Positions 7,661 to 15,010 of a stretch of DNA of 64,000 nt are shown one piece after another. Both the position numbers and the translations under genes were made by a program. The stretch spans positions 62,001 to 126,000 of the forward strand of contig NZ_AECZ01000011.1 of NCBI RefSeq assembly GCF_000179555.1, in the 5' to 3' direction. Position 1 is the first letter of the stretch, and each line of letters starts with the position of its first letter. Under the pieces are notes generated by a model that saw only the letters and a program-made list of their open reading frames with translations, did not search any database and was not told the DNA's origin. Origin of the DNA: Solidesulfovibrio fructosivorans JJ]. Its GTDB lineage: Bacteria; Desulfobacterota; Desulfovibrionia; Desulfovibrionales; Desulfovibrionaceae.

Positions 7661-8253
7661 GACGTCGCCCCCGTACCATCGCCGCCGTCGTGGCAGCCGC
7701 CGCCTGCTGCCTGCCGCTCCTCACCGGCTGCGGCAAGTCCGCGCCCACCCACTTCTTTTCCTTAAGCACCGCCGCCAAGGAAAATGTCGCGGCACCGGAC
7801 GGCCCCTGCCAGTCCATCGGCATCGGCCCGGTGGATTTTCCGGCCTACCTCGACCGGTCCCAGATCGTCACGCGTCTGGGCCCCAACCAGATGCACCTGG
7901 CCGAATTCGACCAGTGGGCAGAACCACTTCGCGACAACTTCCAGCGCGCCCTGGCCGAAAACCTCGGCGCGCTCATCTGCGCCAAGCCCCTCGTCACCTA
8001 CCCCTGGCCCGTGGGCGGACACCCGGATAAGCAGATCGTCATCCAGGTCGCCCGCTTCGACGGCAGCCTCGGCCAAAACGCCACCCTGCGCGCCAGCTGG
8101 TCCGTGGTCGACGGCGACGGCAACAACCTCGCCTGGCGCTCCGTCGAATACCAGGAAGCCGCCACAGGCCCGGGCTACGCCGACCTCGCCGCCGCCCAAA
8201 GCAAACTCGTGGAGAAGTTCGCCAAGGACGTGGCCGACACGTTGCGGCAATAG
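7657..8253 (+). CDS. ABC-transport auxiliary lipoprotein, PqiC-like
   Basis: A 198-residue predicted outer-membrane lipoprotein. The signal peptide runs to a lipobox LLTGC with the cysteine at about residue 25. The mature domain starts THFFSLST and continues with IGIGPVDFPAYLDRSQIVTRLGP and LAEFDQWAEPLRDNFQRALAENL, the pattern of the PqiC/YmbA family (ABC-type transport auxiliary lipoprotein), which pairs with MCE proteins. It overlaps mlaD by four bases and closes the operon. The likely role is to dock the MCE assembly to the outer membrane; this is inferred from PqiABC. A long hairpin-rich non-coding stretch follows. Confidence 0.85.
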   Translation: MRRRPRTIAAVVAAAACCLPLLTGCGKSAPTHFFSLSTAAKENVAAPDGPCQSIGIGPVDFPAYLDRSQIVTRLGPNQMHLAEFDQWAEPLRDNFQRALAENLGALICAKPLVTYPWPVGGHPDKQIVIQVARFDGSLGQNATLRASWSVVDGDGNNLAWRSVEYQEAATGPGYADLAAAQSKLVEKFAKDVADTLRQ

Positions 8254-8786
8254 CGAGGGCGAAGCCGAAGACGAAGACGGAGAGGCGGGGGCTCTGCCCC
8301 CACACCCCCGCCGAGGGGCCACGGGCCCCCCGGTCCCCCCGATTCGGCTCTGGCCGAGCGGAGGTTTCGCGGGTTGGCGGGAGGGCGGAGAGTGGAGAAG
8401 ATGGAGGCGGAATTTGTCGGGACGGTGCATGTCGCTCCGCGACAAGCTCGTCCCAAGCAAATTCCGCCTCCACCACGCCGGTCGCCCCAAAGGGGCGACA
8501 TTCAGAGAAACAGCTTGTCTTAAAATGCGGCGCTTCGCCGCTGGCGCGGTTGTTGCCGCAATCGTGTCCGGCGTCGAGGCGCTTACGCGCCTCGTGCCGC
8601 CGGGCCGATTGCGGCAACGAACATGCGGCGTCCCACCGCTCAACAACACCAACCAACATCACCCAGCCCAACCAAACTCCCACCTCACCAACCCAACCCG
8701 GAAAGGGGGGTCCGGGGGACATCAAGTCCCCCGGCGGGGGTGCGGGGCGGAGCCCCGCCCTCCTTCTTCTTCGCCTACTCCCTTCC
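8254..8786. repeat. Non-coding multi-hairpin island flanked by inverted GC-rich modules
   Basis: A 533-base gap between convergent genes with no convincing coding frame. It contains, in order: a GC-rich module (8284-8340) with GGGGGC-TCT-GCCCCC and GGGGCC/GGCCCC hairpins; a 69-base hairpin with a perfect 14-bp outer stem (8403-8416 with 8458-8471) and two nested inner stems; a perfect 8-bp stem (8481-8488 with 8492-8499); a 6-bp stem (8527-8532 with 8536-8541); a 67-base hairpin with a perfect 13-bp stem (8552-8564 with 8606-8618) enclosing a second perfect 8-bp stem (8575-8582 with 8587-8594); and an inverted version of the first module (about 8703-8766). It may be a REP/BIME-like cluster, a small non-autonomous mobile element or a structured RNA. 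Confidence 0.8.
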
Positions 8787-9257
8787 CTATTTGCCATCCA
8801 GTTCGCCGACGCTCCGAAGCGCCTCATAGAGCACGATCGAGGCCGCGTTGGCGAGGTTGAGGCTGCGCACGTGGCCCCAGATGGGGATACGCAGGCGGAT
8901 GGAAGCGGCGTCGAGAAGCGATTCGGGCAATCCCCGGCTTTCGGTACCGAAGATAAGGGAATCGTTCGGGGTGTAGGCCAGGGTATGGTAGGGGACGGCG
9001 GTGTGGCCGCGGTTGCCGGCGGTGGTGGCGACGAGGCGGTTGCGGGGCCTTGCGGCCAGGTAGTCGTCAAAGCGGTCCCAAACGGTGAGATCGACGTAGG
9101 GCCAGTAGTCGAGGCCGGCTCGTTTGAGGTAGCGGTCTTCGAGGGAGAACCCCAGTGGTTTGATGAGGTGCAGGGGGGTTTTGGCGGCGGCGCAGAGTCT
9201 GGCGACGCTGCCGGTATTCTGGGGTATTTCCGGTTCGTAGAGAACGACTTCGATCAC
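8787..9257 (-). CDS. trmL: tRNA (cytidine/uridine-34 2'-O)-methyltransferase TrmL
   Basis: A 156-residue SPOUT-class methyltransferase of the TrmL (YibK) family, full length for the group. The N-terminus MIEVVLYEPEIPQNTGSVAR is diagnostic; the knotted AdoMet site is formed by LIFGTESRGLP and IPIWGHVRSLNLANAASIVL. The enzyme 2'-O-methylates the wobble base of tRNA-Leu isoacceptors in E. coli. The GTG start at 9255-9257 overlaps the TGA of the upstream thioesterase gene (GTGA) and is preceded by GGAGA, so the pair is translationally coupled. Longer frames to 9455 run antisense through the thioesterase and were rejected. Confidence 0.93.
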   Translation of the reverse strand: MIEVVLYEPEIPQNTGSVARLCAAAKTPLHLIKPLGFSLEDRYLKRAGLDYWPYVDLTVWDRFDDYLAARPRNRLVATTAGNRGHTAVPYHTLAYTPNDSLIFGTESRGLPESLLDAASIRLRIPIWGHVRSLNLANAASIVLYEALRSVGELDGK

Positions 9258-9658
9258 GCCGTCTCCTTGGTGTAGGGCGTGTTCTTGCGGTAGACGGTGC
9301 CCTGGAAGGCGGCGATGGCCTCGTCGGCGTCGTTGGTGATGGTGATGGCGTAGGTGGCCATTTTGTTGCCGCAAGAGACTTCGCGGGCTTCGGCGTAAAG
9401 GGTCTTGCCGATGCCGGGTTTGATGTAGGAGATGGTGGCGGAAACGGCCAGACACAGCTTGCCGTAGCTGTTGGAGGCGACGGCAAGGGCTAGGTCGGCC
9501 AGGGAGAAGATGGCTCCGCCGTGGGCGATCCCCGCGCCGTTTTTAAGGTTGTCGGTCAGATCCATGGCCGCTTTCGCATAGCCGGGTTCGGCGTCGAGGA
9601 GTCGGATGCCGAGATGGGCGGCCAAAGCGTCACGTTCGACGAACCACTGCATATCCAT
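9254..9658 (-). CDS. PaaI-type hotdog-fold thioesterase
   Basis: A 134-residue single hotdog-domain protein. The motif NGAGIAHGGAIFSLADLALAVASN (about residues 40-62) contains the helix and the conserved HGG with an acidic residue downstream, as in PaaI/YbgC-like acyl-CoA thioesterases. The later part, ATISYIKPGIGKTLYAEAREV and KMATYAITITN, is the standard strand pattern. Homologues hydrolyse aryl- or acyl-CoA esters; the substrate cannot be read from sequence. It is first in a two-gene operon with trmL. Confidence 0.85.
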   Translation of the reverse strand: MDMQWFVERDALAAHLGIRLLDAEPGYAKAAMDLTDNLKNGAGIAHGGAIFSLADLALAVASNSYGKLCLAVSATISYIKPGIGKTLYAEAREVSCGNKMATYAITITNDADEAIAAFQGTVYRKNTPYTKETA

Positions 9659-9786
9659 AAAGAACTTCCTTTGTCGTTGTGGCGGATGTCGAGAAATTTC
9701 GGGATGGAACGCCAGACGCGATTGTTTGTCAAGCCGGGGGATTGCGGGTATATGGGGACGTCGCCGTTGCCGACGGGGGGATCGAG

Positions 9787-10113
9787 ATGCCGAGGACCGT
9801 GTGCGCCTTCGTGCTTGCTTTTGCCGTGCTGACAGGCGCGGCCGGCGTCTGTCCGGCGGCCCCGCCGGGGCCGGCCGATCTCATGCGTTCCATCGAGACG
9901 GCCCGCAACGCCATTGCCGAGAACGAAAAAATCCTGACCAGCTATGGCAACGAACTGCGGACGGTCGTGGGCAACGACCCGGCTTCGATCAAGCGCCGCG
10001 AGGAAATCCGCATCCTCAAGCAGTATTACGTCCATGAGATCGAGGACTATCGGGCCAAGATCGCGGACGATTACCGGAAGATCCAGGAGTACAAGGCTCG
10101 TGGCGTCCAGTGA
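9787..10113 (+). CDS. Small secreted helical protein, function unknown
   Basis: A 108-residue protein with a signal peptide (MPRTVCAFVLAFAVLTGAAGVCPA, cleavage probably after CPA or nearby) and a mature part that is almost wholly helical and charged (LMRSIETARNAIAENEKIL, REEIRILKQYYVHEIEDYRAKIADDYRKIQEYKAR), likely a coiled coil in the periplasm. The start at 9787 is preferred over 9679 because it begins the signal peptide and has a G-rich tract just upstream. No family was recognised. A terminator hairpin follows 27 bases after the stop. Confidence 0.6.
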   Translation: MPRTVCAFVLAFAVLTGAAGVCPAAPPGPADLMRSIETARNAIAENEKILTSYGNELRTVVGNDPASIKRREEIRILKQYYVHEIEDYRAKIADDYRKIQEYKARGVQ

Positions 10114-10137
10114 AACGCAACCCCTTTTCCCAAATAA

Positions 10138-10164
10138 AAACGCCTCGCGTTGCGAGGCGTTTCG
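10138..10164. terminator. Bidirectional terminator between small gene and tRNA-Val
   Basis: CGCCTCG (10141-10147) pairs with CGAGGCG (10153-10159) around a 5-base loop. On the plus strand it is followed by TTTCGTTTCC; on the minus strand, downstream of the tRNA, by TTTTTATTTG. It can end transcripts from both sides. Confidence 0.75.
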
Positions 10165-10175
10165 TTTCCTTTCGG

Positions 10176-10251
<76 letters not shown>

Positions 10252-10260
10252 GTCGAAAAA

Positions 10261-10287
10261 AGTATGCTGACCGCCCCTATTTGGCAA
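10261..10287 (-). promoter_or_regulatory. Candidate promoter for tRNA-Val
   Basis: On the minus strand, TTGCCA (10282-10287) and CATACT (10261-10266) are spaced by 15 bases and end about 10 bases before the tRNA 5' end. The -10 matches five of six consensus bases, but the spacer is short. Confidence 0.35.
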
Positions 10288-10373
10288 GACTTTTTTTGAG
10301 AATCGGGTAAAAAAGTCCTCGGGCAACGTGCCCGAGAAACGACAACACCTTATTATAAAAGGACAAAACATCG

Positions 10374-11396
10374 ATGCGACTGCTCGTGACCGGCGGATGC
10401 GGCTTTATCGGCTCCAACTTCATCCGCGACATGCTGGACCGCCATGACGATCTGACCATCGTCAATCTCGACGCCCTGACCTATGCCGGCAACCGCCAAA
10501 GCCTGTCCGACATCGAGGCGGCCCATGGCGGCTCCCGCTATTTCTTTGCCCGGGGCGACATCGCCAACAGCGAGCTGGCGCTGTACCTGTTCGAGGAGCA
10601 CCGGATCGAGGCCGTGGTCAACTTCGCGGCCGAAACCCACGTGGACCGCTCCATAACCGACGCCTCGCCCTTTATCCGCACCAACGTGGCCGGCACCCAG
10701 AGCCTGCTCGACGCGGCCCGGCTTTTCGGCATCAAGCGTTTCGTCCACGTCTCCACCGACGAGGTCTACGGCACGCTCGGCCCGGACGGGAAATTCTCCG
10801 AGGATACGCCCCTTGCCCCCAACAGCCCCTACTCGGCCAGCAAGGCCGGGGCGGACATGCTGGTGCGCGCGGCCCACGAGACCTACGGCATGGACACGGT
10901 GATCACCCGCTGCTCCAACAACTACGGCCCGTTCCAGTTTCCGGAAAAGCTCATTCCCCTGATGTTCTCCCGGGCCATGGCCGACGAACCGCTGCCTGTC
11001 TACGGCGACGGGAAAAACGTGCGCGACTGGATCTACGTCACGGACCATTGCCGGGGCGTGGAGCTGGCCCTCATCAAGGGACGGGCCGGCGAGGTCTACA
11101 ACTTCGGCGGCGACGCGGAAAAGCCCAACATCGAGGTGGTGCGGACCATTCTAGCCGCCCTGGGCAAGCCCGAAAGCCTCATCCGCTTCGTCACCGACCG
11201 CCCCGGCCATGACCGCCGCTACGCCATGGACTTCACCAAGGCGGCGCGGGAACTGGGCTTTGCGCCCGAGTACGATTTCACGCGCGGCATCGCGGCCACT
11301 GTGGACTGGTACCGCCAAAACGGGGAATGGCTGAAAAGCGTGCAAAGCGGCGCCTATCGCCAGTTCATGGACAAATGGTACGGAGGACGGGCATGA
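10374..11396 (+). CDS. rfbB: dTDP-glucose 4,6-dehydratase
   Basis: A 340-residue extended short-chain dehydrogenase, usual length for RmlB. It has the NAD-binding TGGCGFIGSNFIRDML at the N-terminus, the substrate motif AAETHVDRSI, catalytic STDEVYGTLG and YSASKAGAD (YxxxK), and later NNYGPFQFPEKLIPL. It converts dTDP-glucose to dTDP-4-keto-6-deoxyglucose for rhamnose and related O-antigen or capsule sugars. It overlaps the reductase gene by four bases (ATGA). The thymidylyltransferase (rfbA) and epimerase (rfbC) are not in the window. An AT-rich leader with AAAGGAC precedes the ATG. Confidence 0.95.
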   Translation: MRLLVTGGCGFIGSNFIRDMLDRHDDLTIVNLDALTYAGNRQSLSDIEAAHGGSRYFFARGDIANSELALYLFEEHRIEAVVNFAAETHVDRSITDASPFIRTNVAGTQSLLDAARLFGIKRFVHVSTDEVYGTLGPDGKFSEDTPLAPNSPYSASKAGADMLVRAAHETYGMDTVITRCSNNYGPFQFPEKLIPLMFSRAMADEPLPVYGDGKNVRDWIYVTDHCRGVELALIKGRAGEVYNFGGDAEKPNIEVVRTILAALGKPESLIRFVTDRPGHDRRYAMDFTKAARELGFAPEYDFTRGIAATVDWYRQNGEWLKSVQSGAYRQFMDKWYGGRA

Positions 11397-12274
11397 CCGA
11401 AAATAGCGAGACCGGGCGGGCCATTGTCCTGGGCGGCAAGACGGGCCTGCTCGGTCGGCCGCTCACGAAGGCCCTGGCGGACGCGGGTTTTGCCGTGCTG
11501 CCCACCACCCGTAGCGAGCTGGATCCCTTCGACGCGGCGGCCGTGGAACGGGCGCTGGCCGATTTCGGCGCCACGCACCTGTTCAACACCGTGGCCTACA
11601 CGGCCGTGGACGCGGCCGAGGACGACGTTCCCGGGGCCTACCGCCTCAACCGGGACCTGCCCGCCCTGCTGGCCAAATGTTGCCGCGCGGCCAAGGTCAT
11701 GCTCGTGCAGTACAGCACCGATTTCGTTTTCAGCGGCGACGCGGACGCGCCGTATACCGAGGAGGACGCCACCGGCCCCCGCTCGGTCTACGGCGCGAGC
11801 AAGCTGGCGGGCGAAAAGGCCATCCTGGAGTCGGGGCTGCTGCAATACCAGATTCTGCGCACGGCCTGGCTGTTCGGCCCGGGCAAGAAGAACTTCGTGG
11901 CCACCATGTTGAACCTGGCCAAGGATCGTGAGGAACTGCGGGTCGTGGGGGACCAGGTCGGCTCACCCACCTATACCGTGGATCTGGCCGGCTGGTCGGC
12001 GGATCTGGCTCTTAAAAACCCGGTGGGGATTTTCCACGCCGTGGGAACGGGACACGGCAGTTGGTGCGAGCTGGCGGCCGAGGCCGTGGCCGCCGCCGGG
12101 CTGTCGTGCCGGGTGGTGTCCATTCCGTCCTCGGAATACCCGCAAAAGGCCTACCGCCCGCGTTATTCGGTGCTCAGCAACGCCAAGCTGGCCGAAGCCA
12201 TCGGCCGCGTGCCCCGGCCGTGGGTGCAAACGGTGCGGGAATACGTCTATTCGCAGATGCACACGGACGACTGA
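11393..12274 (+). CDS. rfbD: dTDP-4-dehydrorhamnose reductase
   Basis: A 293-residue RmlD-type short-chain reductase. It has a nucleotide-binding LGGKTGLLGRPL, then NTVAYTAVDAAEDD, QYSTDFVFSGDADAPYTEED and YGASKLAGEKAIL (catalytic Tyr/Lys), followed by RTAWLFGPGKKNFV, all matching the family. It performs the last step of dTDP-L-rhamnose synthesis, reducing the 4-keto group with NAD(P)H. The start at 11393 overlaps the rfbB stop; an earlier ATG (11327) lies inside rfbB. Its last 28 bases overlap the 3' end of the convergent sensor kinase gene, an unusually long tail-to-tail overlap. Confidence 0.93.
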   Translation: MTENSETGRAIVLGGKTGLLGRPLTKALADAGFAVLPTTRSELDPFDAAAVERALADFGATHLFNTVAYTAVDAAEDDVPGAYRLNRDLPALLAKCCRAAKVMLVQYSTDFVFSGDADAPYTEEDATGPRSVYGASKLAGEKAILESGLLQYQILRTAWLFGPGKKNFVATMLNLAKDREELRVVGDQVGSPTYTVDLAGWSADLALKNPVGIFHAVGTGHGSWCELAAEAVAAAGLSCRVVSIPSSEYPQKAYRPRYSVLSNAKLAEAIGRVPRPWVQTVREYVYSQMHTDD

Positions 12275-13737
12275 TCGGCCCCTTTGCCAATGGGCAGGGC
12301 GAAGCAGAAGCTCGCGCCCTGCCCAGGCGTGCTTTCCACCCAGATGCGGCCGCCATGGGCGGCGACGATGCCCTCGGCGATGGCCAATCCCAGGCCCAGG
12401 CTTTTCTCTCCGGCCGTGGGCTTGGCCGAAAGCCGTTCGAAAGGTTTGAACAGCCGGGCGCGCTCCTCCGGCTGGATGCCCGGGCCCTGGTCGCGCACCC
12501 GCACCACAGCCTCCTGGGACGCCGCATCCATCTCCACGCGCACGACGGAACGCAGCGGCGAGAACTTGACCGCGTTGGACAGCACATTGTCCAGCAGCCG
12601 GGCCACCAGATCGGCGTCGATTTCCATGGGGGGCAAGGGACGGGTCGTGACCTCGAGCCGGATGCCCTTGCCCGAGGCGGTGGCCTCGGCCAGACGAACC
12701 CGCTCCAGGATCAGGGAATCCAGGCAGGTGGAGGCCAATACCGGCTCCAGACGGCCGGTTTCCAGGCGGGTGAGGTCCTGCATGTTGGAAGCGAGCGTGC
12801 ACAGTCGCCGGCCGGCCTGGCTGATGACGGCGGCCATCTCCCGCACTTCGCCGCCCACCTGGCCGCAGATGCCGTCCAGGATGAGGTTGGCCGCGCCCAC
12901 GATGCCGCCGGCCGGGCTTTTGAGGTCATGGGCCAGCATGGACAAGAACATGCGCCGCAGCCGCTCCAGCCGCTTGATTTCCAGTATGCGCTCCACAGCC
13001 ACCACGCCGTGGAGCACCCGGCTGTAGAGTTCCTCGCGCTCGAAGGGCTTGTGCAGGTAATCGTCGCCGCCGTTCTTGAGGAATTCCGCTGAGATGGACC
13101 GGGGGGCCTTGCCCGAAATGCCGATGAGGCAGATTTCCCGATGGCGGAACTGCCGCCGGATGCTGCGGGTCAGCTCCACCCCGTTTTGATCCGGCATGTC
13201 GTAATCGATGATCACGGCCATGATGTCGGGACGCTGCTCCAGAATCCGCATGCCCATGCCCGGAGTGGCGGCCATATGCACCCGGAACTGGTAGCGCCGC
13301 AGCTGGCGGCGCAGATGGGCCCGCATGAAGCCCGAGTCCTCCACCACCAGGATGCGCACGGGCCGGTTGCGCAGCAGACGCTCGGCGAACCGGGCCACGG
13401 CCTGGCAATCCTCGGCATCGGCCACCACGTAATCAATGGCGTCGAGGGTTTCGGCCCGCTTGCGCAAATCGGACGTATAGCGGTCGCCCACGGCCAGCCA
13501 GGGGACGCGGGCGTTTGCCGAAGCAGCGGCCAGACGCTCCACCTCGGCCTGGGGCAAAGCCATATCCACAACACACAGCACGATGTCCTGCGTGGCCGTT
13601 TCGGCCAGGGCGGCAGCGGCGGCGGCGGCGTTGTCGGTGCGGATGGCCCGCAGGCCGGAGGCAGCACTGCAATGACCAACGAGACTGGCGGCCAAGGCGG
13701 CGTTGTCTGAGGCGAACAAAATACGCGGGTCGGACAT
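12247..13737 (-). CDS. Two-receiver sensor histidine kinase
   Basis: A 496-residue soluble signalling protein. Residues about 1-115 form a receiver-like domain lacking the conserved lysine near its end, so it is probably degenerate. Residues about 120-240 form an intact receiver (RILVVEDSGFMR, IIDYDMPDQNG with Asp178, and DDYLHKPF). A dimerisation/phosphoacceptor helix follows with LAHDLKSPAGG (His270), then a HATPase domain with LLDNVLSNAVKFSP, RDQGPGIQPEER and GLGLAIAEGIVAAHGG. No membrane segment is visible, so it acts in the cytosol, probably receiving phosphate from another kinase. The start at 13737 (MSDPRILF) begins the first receiver; an upstream ATG at 13779 adds only 14 residues. 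Confidence 0.88.
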   Translation of the reverse strand: MSDPRILFASDNAALAASLVGHCSAASGLRAIRTDNAAAAAAALAETATQDIVLCVVDMALPQAEVERLAAASANARVPWLAVGDRYTSDLRKRAETLDAIDYVVADAEDCQAVARFAERLLRNRPVRILVVEDSGFMRAHLRRQLRRYQFRVHMAATPGMGMRILEQRPDIMAVIIDYDMPDQNGVELTRSIRRQFRHREICLIGISGKAPRSISAEFLKNGGDDYLHKPFEREELYSRVLHGVVAVERILEIKRLERLRRMFLSMLAHDLKSPAGGIVGAANLILDGICGQVGGEVREMAAVISQAGRRLCTLASNMQDLTRLETGRLEPVLASTCLDSLILERVRLAEATASGKGIRLEVTTRPLPPMEIDADLVARLLDNVLSNAVKFSPLRSVVRVEMDAASQEAVVRVRDQGPGIQPEERARLFKPFERLSAKPTAGEKSLGLGLAIAEGIVAAHGGRIWVESTPGQGASFCFALPIGKGADQSSVCICE

Positions 13738-13875
13738 GGAATGCGGTGTCTCCCCGGTAGGATTCGGGAAATCTAGCAAAGGACATTTGACAGATCAATG
13801 GCGGCGAGCGGGAATATCGCAAACCGATTCGGGTTGGCGCTTGCCCTCGCGTCGCGGGCTCGCTAGAAATTCCCC

Positions 13876-14889
13876 ATGATTTCCGTGGTGCTGCCGGTGC
13901 GAAACACGGCCGACACCCTGCCCAGGGCCCTGGCCAGCCTGGCCGCGCAGACGCTTGCCGATTTCGAGCTGGTGGCGGTCGATGACGGCTCCGACGACGG
14001 CGGGGCAACCCTGAGGGTCCTTCGCGCCGCCGCCGGGCGCGACGCGCGGCTCAGGGTCCTCGACCGCCCCCATGACGGCATTGCCGCCGCCCTCAACACC
14101 GGCTTGGCCGCCGCCCGGGGGCGCTACATCGCCCGCATGGACGCCGACGACGTCTGCCATCCCCGCCGCCTGGAGCTCCAGGCCGGCTATCTCGACGCGC
14201 ATCCCGAGATCGGTCTGGTCTCCTGCCTGGCCGCCTTCGGCGGCGACCCGGACGCGGCCGCGGGCTATCTCGCCCACATCGAGTGGGCCAACAGCGTGCG
14301 CACCCCGCAAGCCATCCGGCAGGCCATCTTCCGGGAATCCCCCCTGCCCCATCCCACGGTCATGTTTCGGGCCGAGCTGCCGAACCGTTTCGGCGGCTAC
14401 CGCGACGGCGCCTTTCCCGAAGACTACGAACTGTGGCTGCGCTGGCTCGAGGCCGGCGTGGACATGGCCAAAATTCCCCAGGCGCTCATGACCTGGAACG
14501 ATCCGCCCGGCCGCCTGTCGCGCACCGATCCCCGCTACGATCCCGAGGCCTTCCACCGGATCAAAGCCGGCTACCTGGCCCGCCTTCTGGCCCGGATCAA
14601 CCCCCATCATCCTGAAATCCATGTGGTCGGGGCCGGGCGCATCACCCGCCGCCGGGCCGAGCATCTCCTGGCCCATGGCGTGGTCATCAAGGCCTGGCTC
14701 GACATCGACCCACGGAAAGTGGGCATGGTGCTCGGCGGTCGGCCGGTGCTGCATATGCGCGACGCGCCCGCCCCGGAGCGCTGTTTCGTCGTGCCCTACG
14801 TGGCGAGCCGGGGCGCGCCCGAATACATCGCGGAGACGCTGGAGCGGCGCGGCTTCAAGCTCGGCCGGTCCTATCTCCCCGCCGCCTGA
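13876..14889 (+). CDS. Family 2 glycosyltransferase
   Basis: A 337-residue GT-A glycosyltransferase. The first strand and nucleotide site are MISVVLPVRNTADTLPRAL and FELVAVDDGSDDGG; the metal-binding motif is ARMDADDVCHPRRL; the acceptor-side motif is GAFPEDYELWLRW (ED at about residue 178). The C-terminal 90 residues (VVGAGRITRRRAEHLL, IDPRKVGMVLGGRPVL, VPYVASRGAPEYIAETL) form a separate nucleotide-fold-like extension seen in some delta-proteobacterial members. It transfers a sugar from an NDP-sugar, probably in surface polysaccharide synthesis; the proximity to rfbBD is suggestive only, since a kinase gene lies between. Confidence 0.88.
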   Translation: MISVVLPVRNTADTLPRALASLAAQTLADFELVAVDDGSDDGGATLRVLRAAAGRDARLRVLDRPHDGIAAALNTGLAAARGRYIARMDADDVCHPRRLELQAGYLDAHPEIGLVSCLAAFGGDPDAAAGYLAHIEWANSVRTPQAIRQAIFRESPLPHPTVMFRAELPNRFGGYRDGAFPEDYELWLRWLEAGVDMAKIPQALMTWNDPPGRLSRTDPRYDPEAFHRIKAGYLARLLARINPHHPEIHVVGAGRITRRRAEHLLAHGVVIKAWLDIDPRKVGMVLGGRPVLHMRDAPAPERCFVVPYVASRGAPEYIAETLERRGFKLGRSYLPAA

Positions 14890-15010
14890 CCCGGTGCAAT
14901 ACGGCCGATCGAATCCGGAAGCTTATGTTGCTTTTGCCATAGAACTCTCGTAATCCGGCCGAGATGGCTGACCGTTATGCGGTGCGCCGACTTGCCAACC
15001 GGAGATCACC

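Noticed and set aside
8254-8786. Protein-coding frames or a CRISPR array in the hairpin island
   Set aside because: Frames there are extensions of neighbours or low-complexity; the repeats are inverted rather than direct and have no regular spacers.
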